From Mycobacteriaceae bacterium (GTDB taxonomy: Bacteria > Actinomycetota > Actinomycetes > Mycobacteriales > Mycobacteriaceae), in the NCBI GenBank assembly GCA_029979305.1, contig JAPOHV010000002.1, positions 1 to 41,300 of the forward strand: a stretch of 41,300 nt of DNA. Direction: 5' to 3'. Position numbers and translations under genes: made by a program. Each line of letters begins with the position of its first letter. Position 1 is the stretch's first letter. The notes beneath the pieces were generated by a model that saw nothing but the letters and a program-made list of their open reading frames with translations, was not told where the DNA came from and made no database searches. Positions 31,769 to 40,183 of this stretch are shown here, piece after piece.

Positions 31769-32758
31769 ATGACCGGCACGGACAAAGCGGTGGTCGTCGA
31801 GGATCTGAAGAAAAGCTTCGGGTCCGTCGCCGCGCTGCGCGGAATCAGCTTCGAGGTCGGCCGCGGCGAGGTGCTCGGCCTGCTCGGCCCCAACGGGGCG
31901 GGCAAGACCACCACCGTCGACATCCTCTCGACACTGTCCACCCCGGACTCGGGCCGGGCGCTGGTGGCCGGTCACGACGTGCGCGCTGACCCGGGTGCGG
32001 TGCGGCGCTCGATCATGCTCACCGGTCAGCAGGTGGCACTCGACGACATGCTCACCGGCCGGCAGAACCTGGTGATGTTCGGCAGGCTGCAGGGGCTGAA
32101 GAAGGCCGATGCCAAGATCCGCGCGGCCGAACTGCTGGAGCGCTTCGACCTCGTCGACGCCGCGGACCGCAGCGTCAAGCACTACTCCGGCGGCATGCGC
32201 CGGCGTATCGACATCGCCTGCGGGCTGGTGGTGCGTCCCGAGGTGGTGTTCCTCGACGAGCCGACCACCGGCCTGGACCCGCGCAGCCGGCTGGCCATCT
32301 GGGACCTGGTGTCGGACTTCAAGTCCGAGGGGATCACCACCCTGTTGACCACGCAGTACCTGGAGGAGGCCGATTCGCTGAGCGACCGGATCATCGTGAT
32401 CGACCGGGGCGCCATCATCGCCGAGGGGACCGCCGACGAACTCAAGGAGCGCATCGGCGGCACCTACTGCGAGATCGTCCCGCGGGATATGACCGACGTC
32501 CCGGCGGTGGCCGCCGCACTGGGCGACCTGCTGCCCGAGCAGAACCGCGCCGCGCTGACCGACGCCTCCGACCGCGTCTCGATGCCGGCCCCCGACGGGG
32601 CCAACACCCTGATCGCTGCGCTCAACCTGGTCAGTGGCGCCGGTATCGAACTGCAGGACATCGCGTTGCGGCGGCCGTCGCTGGACGAGGTGTTCCTGCG
32701 CCTGACCGGTCATCAGGCCGAGACCGATGCCACCGAGGTGCTGGAAGCCCTGGCATGA
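31769..32758 (+). CDS. drrA: DrrA-type ABC transporter ATPase
   Basis: ATP-binding subunit of the daunorubicin-resistance-type ABC exporter. In the DIM locus DrrABC is required for proper surface location of DIM. 329 residues from ATG 31769, which follows the Shine-Dalgarno-like GGAGACGCAGG 10 bp after PKS5; the ORF-track start at 31598 lies inside PKS5. Motifs: Walker A GPNGAGKTT (40-48), Q-loop TGQQ (85-88), signature YSGGM (139-143), Walker B VVFLDEP (159-165), D-loop GLD. Where most ABC proteins have the H-loop His the sequence reads TTQYLEEAD, as is usual for DrrA proteins. The C-terminal 100 residues form the DrrA regulatory extension. Stop overlaps drrB (ATGA). Confidence 0.95.
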   Translation: MTGTDKAVVVEDLKKSFGSVAALRGISFEVGRGEVLGLLGPNGAGKTTTVDILSTLSTPDSGRALVAGHDVRADPGAVRRSIMLTGQQVALDDMLTGRQNLVMFGRLQGLKKADAKIRAAELLERFDLVDAADRSVKHYSGGMRRRIDIACGLVVRPEVVFLDEPTTGLDPRSRLAIWDLVSDFKSEGITTLLTTQYLEEADSLSDRIIVIDRGAIIAEGTADELKERIGGTYCEIVPRDMTDVPAVAAALGDLLPEQNRAALTDASDRVSMPAPDGANTLIAALNLVSGAGIELQDIALRRPSLDEVFLRLTGHQAETDATEVLEALA

Positions 32759-33567
32759 CCGCAGCCGCCATCCCGGTATCGGCCCGGCCGATGCCGTCCA
32801 CCCTGCAGCAGTGGTGGACCCTGACCACCCGGATGATCATCCCCACCCTGATCAACGGCGAACTGGCCACCCAGATCATCGGGTCGATCGTGTTCACCAT
32901 CGGCTTCTACCTGCCGCTGAAGAACATCCTGGGCGCGGTCCAGCCGATGAGCAGTTACGCGCAGTACCTCACGCCGCTGATCGTGCTGCAGGCCATCTTC
33001 TTCGCCGCCGTCTCAGCGGCGTTCCGTTCGGCGATGGATTCGATCCAGGGCATCGACCGCCGGTTCCGGGCCATGCCGATGCCCAGGCTGACCCCGCTGG
33101 GCGCGCGGATGACGGCAAGCATGTACCGCTGCGTGGTGGCGCTGGTGGTTTCGCTGACGTGCGGCCACATCATCGGATTCCGTTTTCACGGAACCTTCTG
33201 GCACACAGCCGGATTCATCGGGGTGACGCTGCTGGTCGGCGCGGCGCTGGCGCTGATGGGCGACCTGATCGGTGCAGCCACCCGAAACCCGGAGGCGACC
33301 GCCCCGCTGCTGCTGGTGCCGCAGGTGACCCTGGGGCTTGCCTCGGTCGGCCTGCAACCGGCCGAGCGGTTCCCGGCGTGGATCCAGCCCTTCGTCCGCG
33401 ACCAGCCGCTGTCGCAGTGGCTCAACGCGCTGCGGGCGTTCGCCGGCGACTCCACCCCGGCGGCACCGCCCGTCAGCTGGTCGGTGATCGGCCCTGCGCT
33501 GGCCTGGATCGGCGCGATCATCGTGTCGTTCATCTGGCTGCACGCGCGGGTGGCGAGACGATCATGA
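32755..33567 (+). CDS. drrB: DrrB-type ABC transporter permease
   Basis: Membrane subunit of the DrrABC exporter, 270 residues, ABC-2 type. About six hydrophobic segments are visible (near 36-56, 70-90, 122-142, 150-172, 182-198 and 244-264). The segment after the fifth contains the ABC-2 family pattern of QPLSQWLNALRAF, close to the typical QPxS..xALR motif. ATG at 32755 overlaps the drrA stop, and its stop overlaps drrC. The product would pair with DrrC as a heterodimeric permease driven by DrrA. Confidence 0.93.
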   Translation: MTAAAIPVSARPMPSTLQQWWTLTTRMIIPTLINGELATQIIGSIVFTIGFYLPLKNILGAVQPMSSYAQYLTPLIVLQAIFFAAVSAAFRSAMDSIQGIDRRFRAMPMPRLTPLGARMTASMYRCVVALVVSLTCGHIIGFRFHGTFWHTAGFIGVTLLVGAALALMGDLIGAATRNPEATAPLLLVPQVTLGLASVGLQPAERFPAWIQPFVRDQPLSQWLNALRAFAGDSTPAAPPVSWSVIGPALAWIGAIIVSFIWLHARVARRS

Positions 33568-34328
33568 GCCTGATCAACGAGACATCTCTTCTCACCGCCC
33601 GGATCCTGCGGCGGTGGAGCGGCGACACCGCCACCGTGGCCCAGTCGCTGATGTTCCCGGCGTTCTTCCTGGTGGCGCTGGACATTCTGCTCGGCGACGG
33701 CGTCAAACGCGTCACGGGTCAGAGCGCGCTCTACGGCAGCGTTCCGCTGGTGTCACTGATCGGCGCGACTTCCGGGGCGATCATCGTGGCGGTCGGGGTG
33801 ATGCGCGAACGAGACGACGGCCTGCTGTCCCGGTTCTGGGTGGTGCCGTCCCACCGGGCCTCGGGGCTGCTCTCGCGACTGATCGCCGAGGGCGTGCGCA
33901 TCGTCGTCATCACCTCCGCGGTGCTGTCGGTCGGTCTGCTGCTGGGGTTCCGCTTCAAGCAGGGATTCGGGCAGGCCGTGGCCTGGCTGTTCATGCCGGC
34001 TGTCTTCGGCGTCGCCTTCTCGGCGGTGGTGATGACCATCGCGCTGTACGCGTCCAATGCGCTGGTGCCGCAGGCGACCGAGGTGATCGCGGCGATCATG
34101 TTCTTCTTCAGCACCGGTTTCGTGCCGCTCGACCAGTTCCCGGGCTGGCTTCAGCCATTCGTCGAGCACCAGCCGTGCAGCTACGTCGTCGAGGCGATGC
34201 GCGGGCTGTCGATGGGCGGGCCCGTGCTCAAACCGGTGCTGGGAACACTGTTATGGTCCGCGGGCGTGGCCGCCGTCATCGCCGTCCCGCTGGCGGTCGG
34301 TTACCGGAAGGCGAGCAGGCGTGACTGA
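33564..34328 (+). CDS. drrC: DrrC-type ABC transporter permease
   Basis: Second ABC-2 permease subunit, 254 residues from ATG 33564. The ORF track shows it only as the end of a 533-residue frame that runs through drrB out of frame; the ATGA overlap with drrB sets the real start. About six transmembrane segments (near 25-45, 60-80, 112-130, 138-168, 175-195, 226-248). It has the family segment EHQPCSYVVEAMR before the last helix. It is slightly shorter than M. tuberculosis DrrC (about 276). In M. tuberculosis loss of drrC blocks DIM transport to the surface. papA5 follows after 19 bp. Confidence 0.93.
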   Translation: MSLINETSLLTARILRRWSGDTATVAQSLMFPAFFLVALDILLGDGVKRVTGQSALYGSVPLVSLIGATSGAIIVAVGVMRERDDGLLSRFWVVPSHRASGLLSRLIAEGVRIVVITSAVLSVGLLLGFRFKQGFGQAVAWLFMPAVFGVAFSAVVMTIALYASNALVPQATEVIAAIMFFFSTGFVPLDQFPGWLQPFVEHQPCSYVVEAMRGLSMGGPVLKPVLGTLLWSAGVAAVIAVPLAVGYRKASRRD

Positions 34329-34347
34329 CCGGCGGGGGTTCTAGGGC

Positions 34348-35592
34348 GTGTTTGCGTCAGCGGGAATCCGCAAACTCGCGCGCAGCGAGGAGATGTTCGC
34401 CGAGACCCAGAACTTCGTCGGGCTGGCCGCGCACGTCGAGGGAACCCTCGACATCGACGCCCTGCAGGAGGCCTTCGACCTCCTGCTGCAGGCCCATCCG
34501 GTGCTCAACGGGCATCTGGAGAAAGCCCCCGACGGGCGCTGGGAGATCGTTCTCGACGAGCTGATGCACCCCGGTATCGAGGTGATCGAACTGCATGGTC
34601 CCGACGCGAAGGCGCCCGCGCCGTTGTTCGACCAGACCGCCGCGTTCGTCCAGCTCCGGGTGATCATGCGCGACGGGCAGGCCCAGCCCACGTTCTACAT
34701 CCATCACAGCCTGGCCGACGGCCATCACCAGTTCAGCCTGATCGAGGAACTGTTCCTCTTCTACACCGACCTGGTGACCACCGGCACCGCCCGCCCGGTC
34801 ACCGTGCACCCGGTCCCGGACTCGCTGGAGAAGGTGCTGGCCGACCGCTCGGTGGGGAAGCGGGAGCGATCCGGACTCGAGCGTTTCCTGCCCGCGTTGT
34901 TCAAATACGAACTGCCGCCGTCCCGCCGGGCCGCAGCTGAAACCAACCCGGCTGTGCCACAGCTGATTCCGATGGTCTCCTGCACGCTCGGCGTCGACGA
35001 GAGCGAGCGGATCATCGAATTCTGCCGGGCCAACAAACTCGGTCTGAACAGTCTGCTGTCGGCGGTCATCCTGACCGCGGAGTGGCAGGTCCGCGGAACC
35101 CCCAACATCCCGGTGCCCTACGTCTACCCGGTGGACCTGCGCTACGTGCTCTCGCCGCCGGTGTCGGCCACCGAGAGCACCAACCCGGTCGGGATCGCCA
35201 CCTATCTCGCCCAGATCCGCAACGGCACCGACGTCGTGGACCTCGCCCGCGACATCAACGAGACGTTCAAGAACGACATCGCCGACGGCGTGATCCAGCA
35301 GTCCTTCCTGCACTTCAGCCCGCAGTACGCCGGCAACGCGCCGGGCCTGCCGGACGTGGTGATGTTCACCGACAACGGCATCGTCCCGGCCATCCCGACA
35401 CCGCCCGGCCTGCAGGTGACCGGCAGCCACGGCGAGTTGTACTTCGCCGTGGGCGCCGGCATCGAGATCTACACCGCCAAGATCTTCGGCGGGCACCTCG
35501 AGATCGAGTACCACTCGCAGGGTCCGGACCCCGAGCAGCGCATCGCCGCGATCGAAGCCCTGCTGCACCAAGTCGCCGCCAGGCAGGCCTGA
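34348..35592 (+). CDS. papA5: PapA5-type acyltransferase
   Basis: Polyketide-associated acyltransferase that esterifies hydroxyls of the finished polyketide with acyl chains taken from a PKS ACP; M. tuberculosis PapA5 joins mycocerosate to phthiocerol. 414 residues. The catalytic motif HHxxxDG reads HHSLADG (119-125, catalytic His120), within the PapA5-style context [11 protein letters not shown]. Other family segments are RKLARSEE at the N-terminus, [26 protein letters not shown] and TPPGLQVT. The GTG start follows a purine-rich stretch (GGCGGGGG). Because PapA5 follows drrC exactly as in the DIM locus, the polyketide here is likely esterified. The donor is unclear, since no mas-like gene is in the window. 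Confidence 0.93.
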   Translation: MFASAGIRKLARSEEMFAETQNFVGLAAHVEGTLDIDALQEAFDLLLQAHPVLNGHLEKAPDGRWEIVLDELMHPGIEVIELHGPDAKAPAPLFDQTAAFVQLRVIMRDGQAQPTFYIHHSLADGHHQFSLIEELFLFYTDLVTTGTARPVTVHPVPDSLEKVLADRSVGKRERSGLERFLPALFKYELPPSRRAAAETNPAVPQLIPMVSCTLGVDESERIIEFCRANKLGLNSLLSAVILTAEWQVRGTPNIPVPYVYPVDLRYVLSPPVSATESTNPVGIATYLAQIRNGTDVVDLARDINETFKNDIADGVIQQSFLHFSPQYAGNAPGLPDVVMFTDNGIVPAIPTPPGLQVTGSHGELYFAVGAGIEIYTAKIFGGHLEIEYHSQGPDPEQRIAAIEALLHQVAARQA

Positions 35593-35608
35593 ACCGGCCG
35601 GCGCGGAC

Positions 35609-36439
35609 TCAGCTGCGCGGGCCGAACTCGTAGACGTGGTACTGCAGCGCCTTGCGCAGCGCGGGCGCCAGCCGGGCCGCCCGCTTCACGCCGCGGTAGC
35701 GGGCCGGAACCCGGCTGAACGTGCTGGCCTCGAAGAAGTTCGCAGACTCGCGCAACCGGAGTCCCGGCACCCGGGCGAGCACGTCGTCGGGCGAGTTGAC
35801 CGCCCAGTGCAGCGTCGACCCGGAGTTGCGCACCAGTGTCTGGGTCTTCTGGGACTTGATCGCCAGCCAGTTGAAGAAGTCGATCTGCACCTCGCCGGCG
35901 CCGAAATGGTCGACCACGTGACGCAGCAGTGCTGTGCCCTCGTCCCGGGTGAGGTACATGCTGATGCCCTCGGCGAGGAACAGCACCGGCTTCTCCGCCG
36001 GTATCCGGTCGATCCAGGACGGATCGGTCGCAGAGGTGGGGGTCAGGTGGTAGTTGGGCCGGCCCGGGTACACCTGCTCACGCAGCGCGATCACCTCGGG
36101 GAAATCGACGTCGTACCAGTCGACCTCCGGGCCCGGGTCGATCCGGAACACCCGTGCGTCCAGGCCGCAGCCGAGATGCACCACCGTGCTGCGCGGGTGG
36201 CGGGCCAGGAAACGGCGCGCCCAGATGTCGTACTGCGCGGTGCGCACCGTGCACAGCGGCGCCCAGCCGGCGCCCATTTCCAGTGCGCTCCAGTCGAAGT
36301 CGATGCGCGCGATCGCGTCGCCGGCGAACCTGTCGCCCAGGACGGGACGCTCGAGGCGGGCATCGAGGGCCTTGAGATACAGCGTCGAGAGCATGGTCTT
36401 GGCCGGGCCGGTGAGGTTCACGGCAACTCTGTCGCTCAC
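35609..36439 (-). CDS. SAM-dependent methyltransferase, LCM/TcmP-like family
   Basis: 276-residue methyltransferase of the leucine carboxyl methyltransferase-like family, probably an O-methyltransferase. SAM-binding motif VVHLGCGLDARVF at 86-98, the acidic loop YDVDFPEV at 109-116, and LFLAEGISMYL at about 153-163, all typical of this family. It is transcribed against papA5, with stops 16 bp apart, so it is not part of the PKS operon. GTG start 36439 has TACTCT 7 nt upstream, suggesting a leaderless transcript. Position beside a DIM-like locus makes it a candidate for methylating a polyketide hydroxyl, a role played by the unrelated-looking Rv2952 in M. tuberculosis. That role is inference; many LCM-like mycobacterial proteins have no known substrate. 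Confidence 0.85.
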   Translation of the reverse strand: MSDRVAVNLTGPAKTMLSTLYLKALDARLERPVLGDRFAGDAIARIDFDWSALEMGAGWAPLCTVRTAQYDIWARRFLARHPRSTVVHLGCGLDARVFRIDPGPEVDWYDVDFPEVIALREQVYPGRPNYHLTPTSATDPSWIDRIPAEKPVLFLAEGISMYLTRDEGTALLRHVVDHFGAGEVQIDFFNWLAIKSQKTQTLVRNSGSTLHWAVNSPDDVLARVPGLRLRESANFFEASTFSRVPARYRGVKRAARLAPALRKALQYHVYEFGPRS

Positions 36440-36446
36440 CCGTGTG

Positions 36447-36452
36447 AGAGTA
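36447..36452 (-). promoter_or_regulatory. Possible -10 box of methyltransferase gene
   Basis: On the reverse strand TACTCT (TANNNT) lies 7 nt before the GTG start, the spacing seen for leaderless mycobacterial transcripts. No ribosome binding site is seen. Confidence 0.45.
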
Positions 36453-36495
36453 TGCGTAGTCGTTTGCCGGCGCGAAATCCGCCCGCGGCGGACTC

Positions 36496-36506
36496 AGGAG
36501 AGGAGG
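36496..36506 (+). promoter_or_regulatory. Strong ribosome binding site deciding a TTG start
   Basis: AGGAGAGGAGG lies 9 nt before the TTG at 36516. It is the best Shine-Dalgarno in the window and supports the rare TTG as the start of the flavodoxin-like gene, instead of the far-upstream start at 36054 in the ORF track. Confidence 0.75.
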
Positions 36507-36515
36507 GGTGCGGCG

Positions 36516-37202
36516 TTGACTGGGAATGACCGGCCAGCCCGGGTCCTGCTGCTCTACTACAGCTACACCGGCCAGGCCCGCAAGGTGCTCGAAGCCGCGG
36601 GTGAGGTGTTCGCCGAGCGGGGTTTCGAAGTGCACGTCGCGCCCATCGAGTTCACCGACCCGCGGTACGCCGAACGGTTCTCCCGGTTCCCGATGAACCA
36701 CATGTGGCGGGACTTCTTCGGCATGCTGCCCGCCCAGACGATGAAGGCCACCGGTCAGATCCGGACCCCCGACGAGGTACGGCGCACCGACTACGACCTG
36801 ATCTGCATCGGCTCGCCCACCTGGGGGCGGGACGTCAGCATGCCGCTGCGGTCCTTCCTGAAGTCCGGCGAGGCCCGTCCGCTGCTGAACGGCAAACCGT
36901 TCGCGGTGTTCGTGGTCTGCCGGCGCTACTGGAAGGAGAACCTCAACGCCGTCCGCAAACTCGCCGAGCAGGCCGGCGGCCGCTACGAGGGCGGCATCCA
37001 CTTCGGCTATCCGGGCGACCAGTTGCGCTCGATGCTGTCGCTGACCAGCTACCTCGGGTCGGGGCAGTACCGCGACAGGTACCTGGGTGTGCGCATCCCG
37101 ACCACCAACATCAGCGAGGCCCAACTCGACGAAACCCGGCGCTTCGCCGCCGATCTCGCCGACCGGGTATCCGCCGGCGCCGCGAGCACCCCGGGGGAGT
37201 GA
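36516..37202 (+). CDS. Flavodoxin-like / NAD(P)H oxidoreductase family protein
   Basis: 228 residues from a TTG start. The N-terminus LLLYYSYTGQARKV matches the flavodoxin signature in which a Ser/Thr-rich loop binds the FMN phosphate. CIGSPTWGRDVSMPLRSFL in the middle matches the second flavin loop, and VFVVCRRYWKENL the third strand region. It is longer than an ordinary flavodoxin, with an insertion around MNHMWRDFFGMLPAQTM. Function: an FMN-dependent electron carrier or quinone/ketone reductase is likely; no substrate is evident. It opens a coupled trio with the DUF2505 gene (start 5 bp after its stop) and the nitroreductase. Some database entries of this type are called dialkylresorcinol condensing enzyme, a name the sequence does not support here. 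The 76-bp divergent gap to the methyltransferase probably holds its promoter. Confidence 0.85.
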   Translation: MTGNDRPARVLLLYYSYTGQARKVLEAAGEVFAERGFEVHVAPIEFTDPRYAERFSRFPMNHMWRDFFGMLPAQTMKATGQIRTPDEVRRTDYDLICIGSPTWGRDVSMPLRSFLKSGEARPLLNGKPFAVFVVCRRYWKENLNAVRKLAEQAGGRYEGGIHFGYPGDQLRSMLSLTSYLGSGQYRDRYLGVRIPTTNISEAQLDETRRFAADLADRVSAGAASTPGE

Positions 37203-37207
37203 CGGCG

Positions 37208-37711
37208 GTGCCGCGTCCGTTTGAGGTGTCGACCCCGACCGCTGCCGGTGTCGCCGAGGTGCACGCTGCCTTCGGCAGCGAGGACTACTGGCGGGCCCGG
37301 CTGCTGGAATACGGCCGCGGCAGCATCACACTCGACCGCCTCGATGTCGACGCCGAGGGCACCGTGGTGGTGCGGACCACCCAGGACATGCGCAACGACT
37401 CGATGCCGGGCTTCATCGCCAGGGCCATCCCCGGCGACCTGAAGGTCATCCGGGAGGAGACCTGGCGCCGTGCCGGCGAGGAGTTGCGCGCCGACGTCGG
37501 GATGCGCACCACCGGAGCGCCGATCTCCGGTGCCGCCACGGCCGTGGTGTCCCCGACCGCCGAGGGTTCGATGCTGCGGTTCGCCGGTGTGCTGACCGTG
37601 CGGATCCCGCTGATCGGCGGGCAGATCGAGAAATACATCAGTTCGGCGATCGTCGAGGAGATCCCCGGCGTGCAACGGTTCACCACCCGCTGGATCGCCG
37701 AGAATGGCTGA
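37208..37711 (+). CDS. DUF2505 family protein (SRPBCC-like)
   Basis: 167-residue protein resembling the actinobacterial DUF2505 family, which is predicted to adopt the START/SRPBCC ligand-binding fold. It begins with the family pattern of a short strand followed by an AEVHAAFGSEDYWRARL helix, and ends with the long helix GGQIEKYISSAIVEE. No catalytic residue is known for the family; binding of a hydrophobic ligand is plausible. Start choice: GTG 37208 has GGGGGAG 8 nt upstream, while GTG 37199 would overlap the previous stop (GTGA) but lacks spacing for a binding site; 37208 is preferred slightly. Its end overlaps the nitroreductase start by 8 bp, so the two are likely translated together. 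Confidence 0.85.
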   Translation: MPRPFEVSTPTAAGVAEVHAAFGSEDYWRARLLEYGRGSITLDRLDVDAEGTVVVRTTQDMRNDSMPGFIARAIPGDLKVIREETWRRAGEELRADVGMRTTGAPISGAATAVVSPTAEGSMLRFAGVLTVRIPLIGGQIEKYISSAIVEEIPGVQRFTTRWIAENG

Positions 37712-38432
37712 CCGCCCGACACTCGCCGACGGGTCGGGGCCGGTTCCCACCACGGCCGAAGCCCTCGCCCGGCTCGATGCCACCATGGTCGAGGCGATGA
37801 TGACCCAGCGCGCGGTACGCCGGCTGCGGCCCGATCCGGTCGACGACGCGCTGGTGCTGCGCTGCATCGAACTGGCGCTGCGGGCGCCCACCGGCGCCAA
37901 CGGGCAGAACTGGGAATTCATCGTCGTCAAGGACCCGGCCATCAAGGCGAAACTCGCGCGGCGCTACCGGCAGATGTGGAACATCTACTACCGCACCGTC
38001 ATTCGCAAGGTGGCGGAGACCGACGAGTCGATGGCCAAGACGGCGCGGGCCGTGCAATGGCAGGTCGACCACTTCGCGGAGCTTCCCGTCCTGGTGGTGG
38101 CCTGTCTGAGGCTGACCGTCAGGGAGGGCCGGGTGCCCTACCTGCCGATGCCGCACGCGGCGGTGTCGGGTTTCTTCGGCTCGATCTACCCCAGCGTGCA
38201 GAACCTGCTGCTGGCCGCCCGCAGCATGGGACTGGGCGCGTCGCTGATCACCCTGCCGTTGTGGAGCCTGGCCTCGGCCCGCCGGATCCTGGGCCTGCCG
38301 ACCTCGGTCACCCCGTGCTGCATCGTGCCGCTGGGCTGGCCGCGTGGCCGCTACGGCCCGACCACCCGCAGACCGGTCAACGAGGTGGTCCACCTGGACA
38401 CCTACGGCAACCGGGTGTGGCTGGGCCGCTGA
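37704..38432 (+). CDS. Nitroreductase-family FMN oxidoreductase
   Basis: 242-residue member of the nitroreductase family, which uses FMN and NAD(P)H to reduce nitro groups, quinones or enones, or to act as dehydrogenase. Seen: QRAVRRLRPDPV (FMN phosphate-binding Arg region), PTGANGQNWEFIVV (the usual P-S-x-x-N-x-Q-P-W pattern, with Asn-Gln kept) and GLGASLITLPLW near the C-terminus. It ends with a polyketide-neutral tail. ATG 37704 overlaps the DUF2505 gene by 8 bp. With the flavodoxin-like gene it forms a small redox unit, and a role in reducing an enone or ketone of the neighbouring polyketide is possible but not shown. Confidence 0.9.
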   Translation: MADRPTLADGSGPVPTTAEALARLDATMVEAMMTQRAVRRLRPDPVDDALVLRCIELALRAPTGANGQNWEFIVVKDPAIKAKLARRYRQMWNIYYRTVIRKVAETDESMAKTARAVQWQVDHFAELPVLVVACLRLTVREGRVPYLPMPHAAVSGFFGSIYPSVQNLLLAARSMGLGASLITLPLWSLASARRILGLPTSVTPCCIVPLGWPRGRYGPTTRRPVNEVVHLDTYGNRVWLGR

Positions 38433-38439
38433 CCGCGGA

Positions 38440-39225
38440 TCAGGACCGGCGCTGCGAGGCACGCCGCAGCGCCGGCAGCAGGATGCGCCGCGGGGTGAAC
38501 CGGCCGCCCGCGCCCATCAGCTTGGATGCCAGGCCCGGCACCACCACCCGCTTGCCCGCCAGCATCCCGGCGATCGCGGCGTCGGCGACCTCGCGGACCG
38601 GCGTCGTCACCGCACCGATTCCGGCCCCGGCCGCCGGCGCCCCGGCGATCTCCCACCATTCGGTCGGCACCGGACCCGGGCTCAGCACCGTGCAGGACAC
38701 CCCGGTGCCGTGCAGCCCCTCGTGCACCGCCTCGGAGAACGTCTGGACGAACGCCTTGGTCGCCGAGTACACCGCCGCATCGGGCAGCGGCTGGAATCCG
38801 GCGATCGACCCGATGTTGAGGACCGCCCCGGACCGCCGCGCGATCATCCCGGGCAGCGCCGCACGGGTCAGTTCCATCAGCGCCAGCGCGTTGACCGTCA
38901 CCTGTTCGCTCTCGCGGTCGGGCGGCAGCGACTGGAACAGGCCGCTGGTGCCGAAGCCCGCGCTGTTCACCAGACCGGCGGGTGCGGTGCCGGCGATCCG
39001 CGCGACCAGTCGGGCGCGCGCCGCGGGGTCGGCGAGATCCATCGGCAGCACCTCGGCGTTCACCGCCGGCCCGAGCTCGTCGGCGAGTTCGGTGAGCCGG
39101 TCGGCGCGGCGCGCCACCAGCAACAGGTGATAGCCCCGGCGGCCGAGTCCACGCGCGATCTCGGCGCCGATCCCTGAGGACGCGCCGGTGACGACGACGG
39201 TGCCGCCGTCTGATGGAAGGCTCAT
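38440..39225 (-). CDS. Short-chain dehydrogenase/reductase
   Basis: 261-residue classical SDR. Cofactor motif TGASSGIG (13-20), NSAG (87-90), catalytic Asn112, Ser140, Tyr153 and Lys157 (YSATK). The ARR after the second strand suggests NADP(H). The C-terminal 40 residues (RFTPRRILLPALRRASQRR) are basic and may bring the protein to the membrane, as in several mycobacterial lipid-linked SDRs. Convergent with the nitroreductase (8 bp between stops) and divergent from the hydrolase. A candidate for reducing the ketone expected on the PKS5 product, a step done by the F420-dependent Rv2951c in M. tuberculosis; this is inference from position only. Confidence 0.92.
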   Translation of the reverse strand: MSLPSDGGTVVVTGASSGIGAEIARGLGRRGYHLLLVARRADRLTELADELGPAVNAEVLPMDLADPAARARLVARIAGTAPAGLVNSAGFGTSGLFQSLPPDRESEQVTVNALALMELTRAALPGMIARRSGAVLNIGSIAGFQPLPDAAVYSATKAFVQTFSEAVHEGLHGTGVSCTVLSPGPVPTEWWEIAGAPAAGAGIGAVTTPVREVADAAIAGMLAGKRVVVPGLASKLMGAGGRFTPRRILLPALRRASQRRS

Positions 39226-39279
39226 GACCGCCGATCCGTCGAGTTGCCGTGGCTGCCGATCCTAGGTGGTGGCGGGTTC

Positions 39280-39285
39280 TACCCT
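39280..39285 (+). promoter_or_regulatory. Possible -10 box of hydrolase gene
   Basis: TACCCT (TANNNT) is 7 nt before ATG 39293, the leaderless spacing, and supports ATG 39293 over the GTG at 39266. On the opposite strand TAGGAT (39264-39259) could serve the divergent SDR gene. Confidence 0.45.
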
Positions 39286-39292
39286 GATCGCA

Positions 39293-40075
39293 ATGCTTGA
39301 GGTCATCGACGAGGGCCGCGCCGGGCCGTCGCACCCCACACCGCTGCTGTTCGTGCACGGCGCCTGGCACGCGGCGTGGTGCTGGAGCGAGAACTTCCTG
39401 GGTTTCTTCGCTGACCGGGGATACCGGGCACTGGCGCTGAGCCTGCGCGGCCACGGCGACAGCCCGCCGGGGCGGCGGCTACGGGAGCTGTCCTACGCCG
39501 ATTACATCGAGGACGTCGCGTCGGTGGCCCGCGGACTGCCGACCCCGCCGGTGGTGATCGGCCACTCGATGGGCGGGGTGATCGTGCAGAAGTACCTGGA
39601 AACCAACCCCGCGCCGGCGGCGGTGCTGCTGGCCTCCGTACCCCCGCAGGGCAGTCTGCGCTCCGGGCTGCGGTGGATGCGGAACCATCCGTGGCATTTC
39701 GCCAAACTGGCGGTCACCGGCGAGTCGCTGGCCTACGTCAGCACCCCGGAACTGGCCCGGGAGCGCTTCTTCTCGCCGGGCACCCCCGAACCGCTGGTGC
39801 GCCGCTACGCCGGCCGGCTGCAGGAGGAGAGCGCGCGGGTGGGGGTGGACGGTCTGGTGACGCTGCCGAGACCCCGCCGGGTGAGCGCGCCGCTGCTGGT
39901 GATCGGCGCACTGCAGGACGGCGCGGTGACCCCGGCAGAGGTCCGGGCCACCGCACGGGCCTACCGCACCGAACCGGTGTTCTTCGAGGGCATGGGGCAC
40001 GACATGATGCTGGAGCCGGGCTGGGCGACCGTCGCGGAGCGCATCGACGGCTGGCTGGCGGGGCAGGGACTCTAG
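39293..40075 (+). CDS. Alpha/beta hydrolase
   Basis: 260-residue serine hydrolase of the lysophospholipase/esterase-like alpha/beta fold. Oxyanion motif VHGAWHAAW (21-29), LRGHGDS (51-57), nucleophile elbow GHSMGG with Ser92, Asp209 in GALQDG and His236 in GMGHD complete the triad. The ORF-track start (GTG 39266) adds nine residues; ATG 39293 is chosen because TACCCT sits 7 nt upstream and the extra residues look unlike the family. Substrate unknown; esterase or thioesterase activity on lipids is possible. Followed by a hairpin. Confidence 0.9.
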   Translation: MLEVIDEGRAGPSHPTPLLFVHGAWHAAWCWSENFLGFFADRGYRALALSLRGHGDSPPGRRLRELSYADYIEDVASVARGLPTPPVVIGHSMGGVIVQKYLETNPAPAAVLLASVPPQGSLRSGLRWMRNHPWHFAKLAVTGESLAYVSTPELARERFFSPGTPEPLVRRYAGRLQEESARVGVDGLVTLPRPRRVSAPLLVIGALQDGAVTPAEVRATARAYRTEPVFFEGMGHDMMLEPGWATVAERIDGWLAGQGL

Positions 40076-40090
40076 ATCCGGCCGGAAACG

Positions 40091-40118
40091 AGCAAACCCC
40101 GGCGCGCCGCGGTTTGCT
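40091..40118 (+). terminator. Hairpin, probable terminator of hydrolase gene
   Basis: AGCAAACC and GGTTTGCT form a perfect 8-bp stem 16 bp after the hydrolase stop, and the G/C-rich inside can extend it after one mismatch. There is no U-run after it, as is common for mycobacterial hairpins. Confidence 0.6.
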
Positions 40119-40125
40119 GGATGCT

Positions 40126-40131
40126 GATAAT
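40126..40131 (+). promoter_or_regulatory. Possible -10 box of secreted-protein gene
   Basis: GATAAT resembles the -10 consensus, 52 nt upstream of ATG 40184. TAGAGT at 40137-40142 is an alternative. No good -35 was seen. GAAAGGG (40171-40177) just before the start is a plausible ribosome binding site. Confidence 0.35.
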
Positions 40132-40183
40132 TTCGTTAGAGTCCCTGCTAAAGCCTGTTCAACAACCCCCGAAAGGGTCAGTA

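Noticed and set aside
36054-36515. Extension of the flavodoxin-like gene over the methyltransferase
   Set aside because: It is antisense to a convincing methyltransferase; the strong Shine-Dalgarno at 36496 points to TTG 36516.
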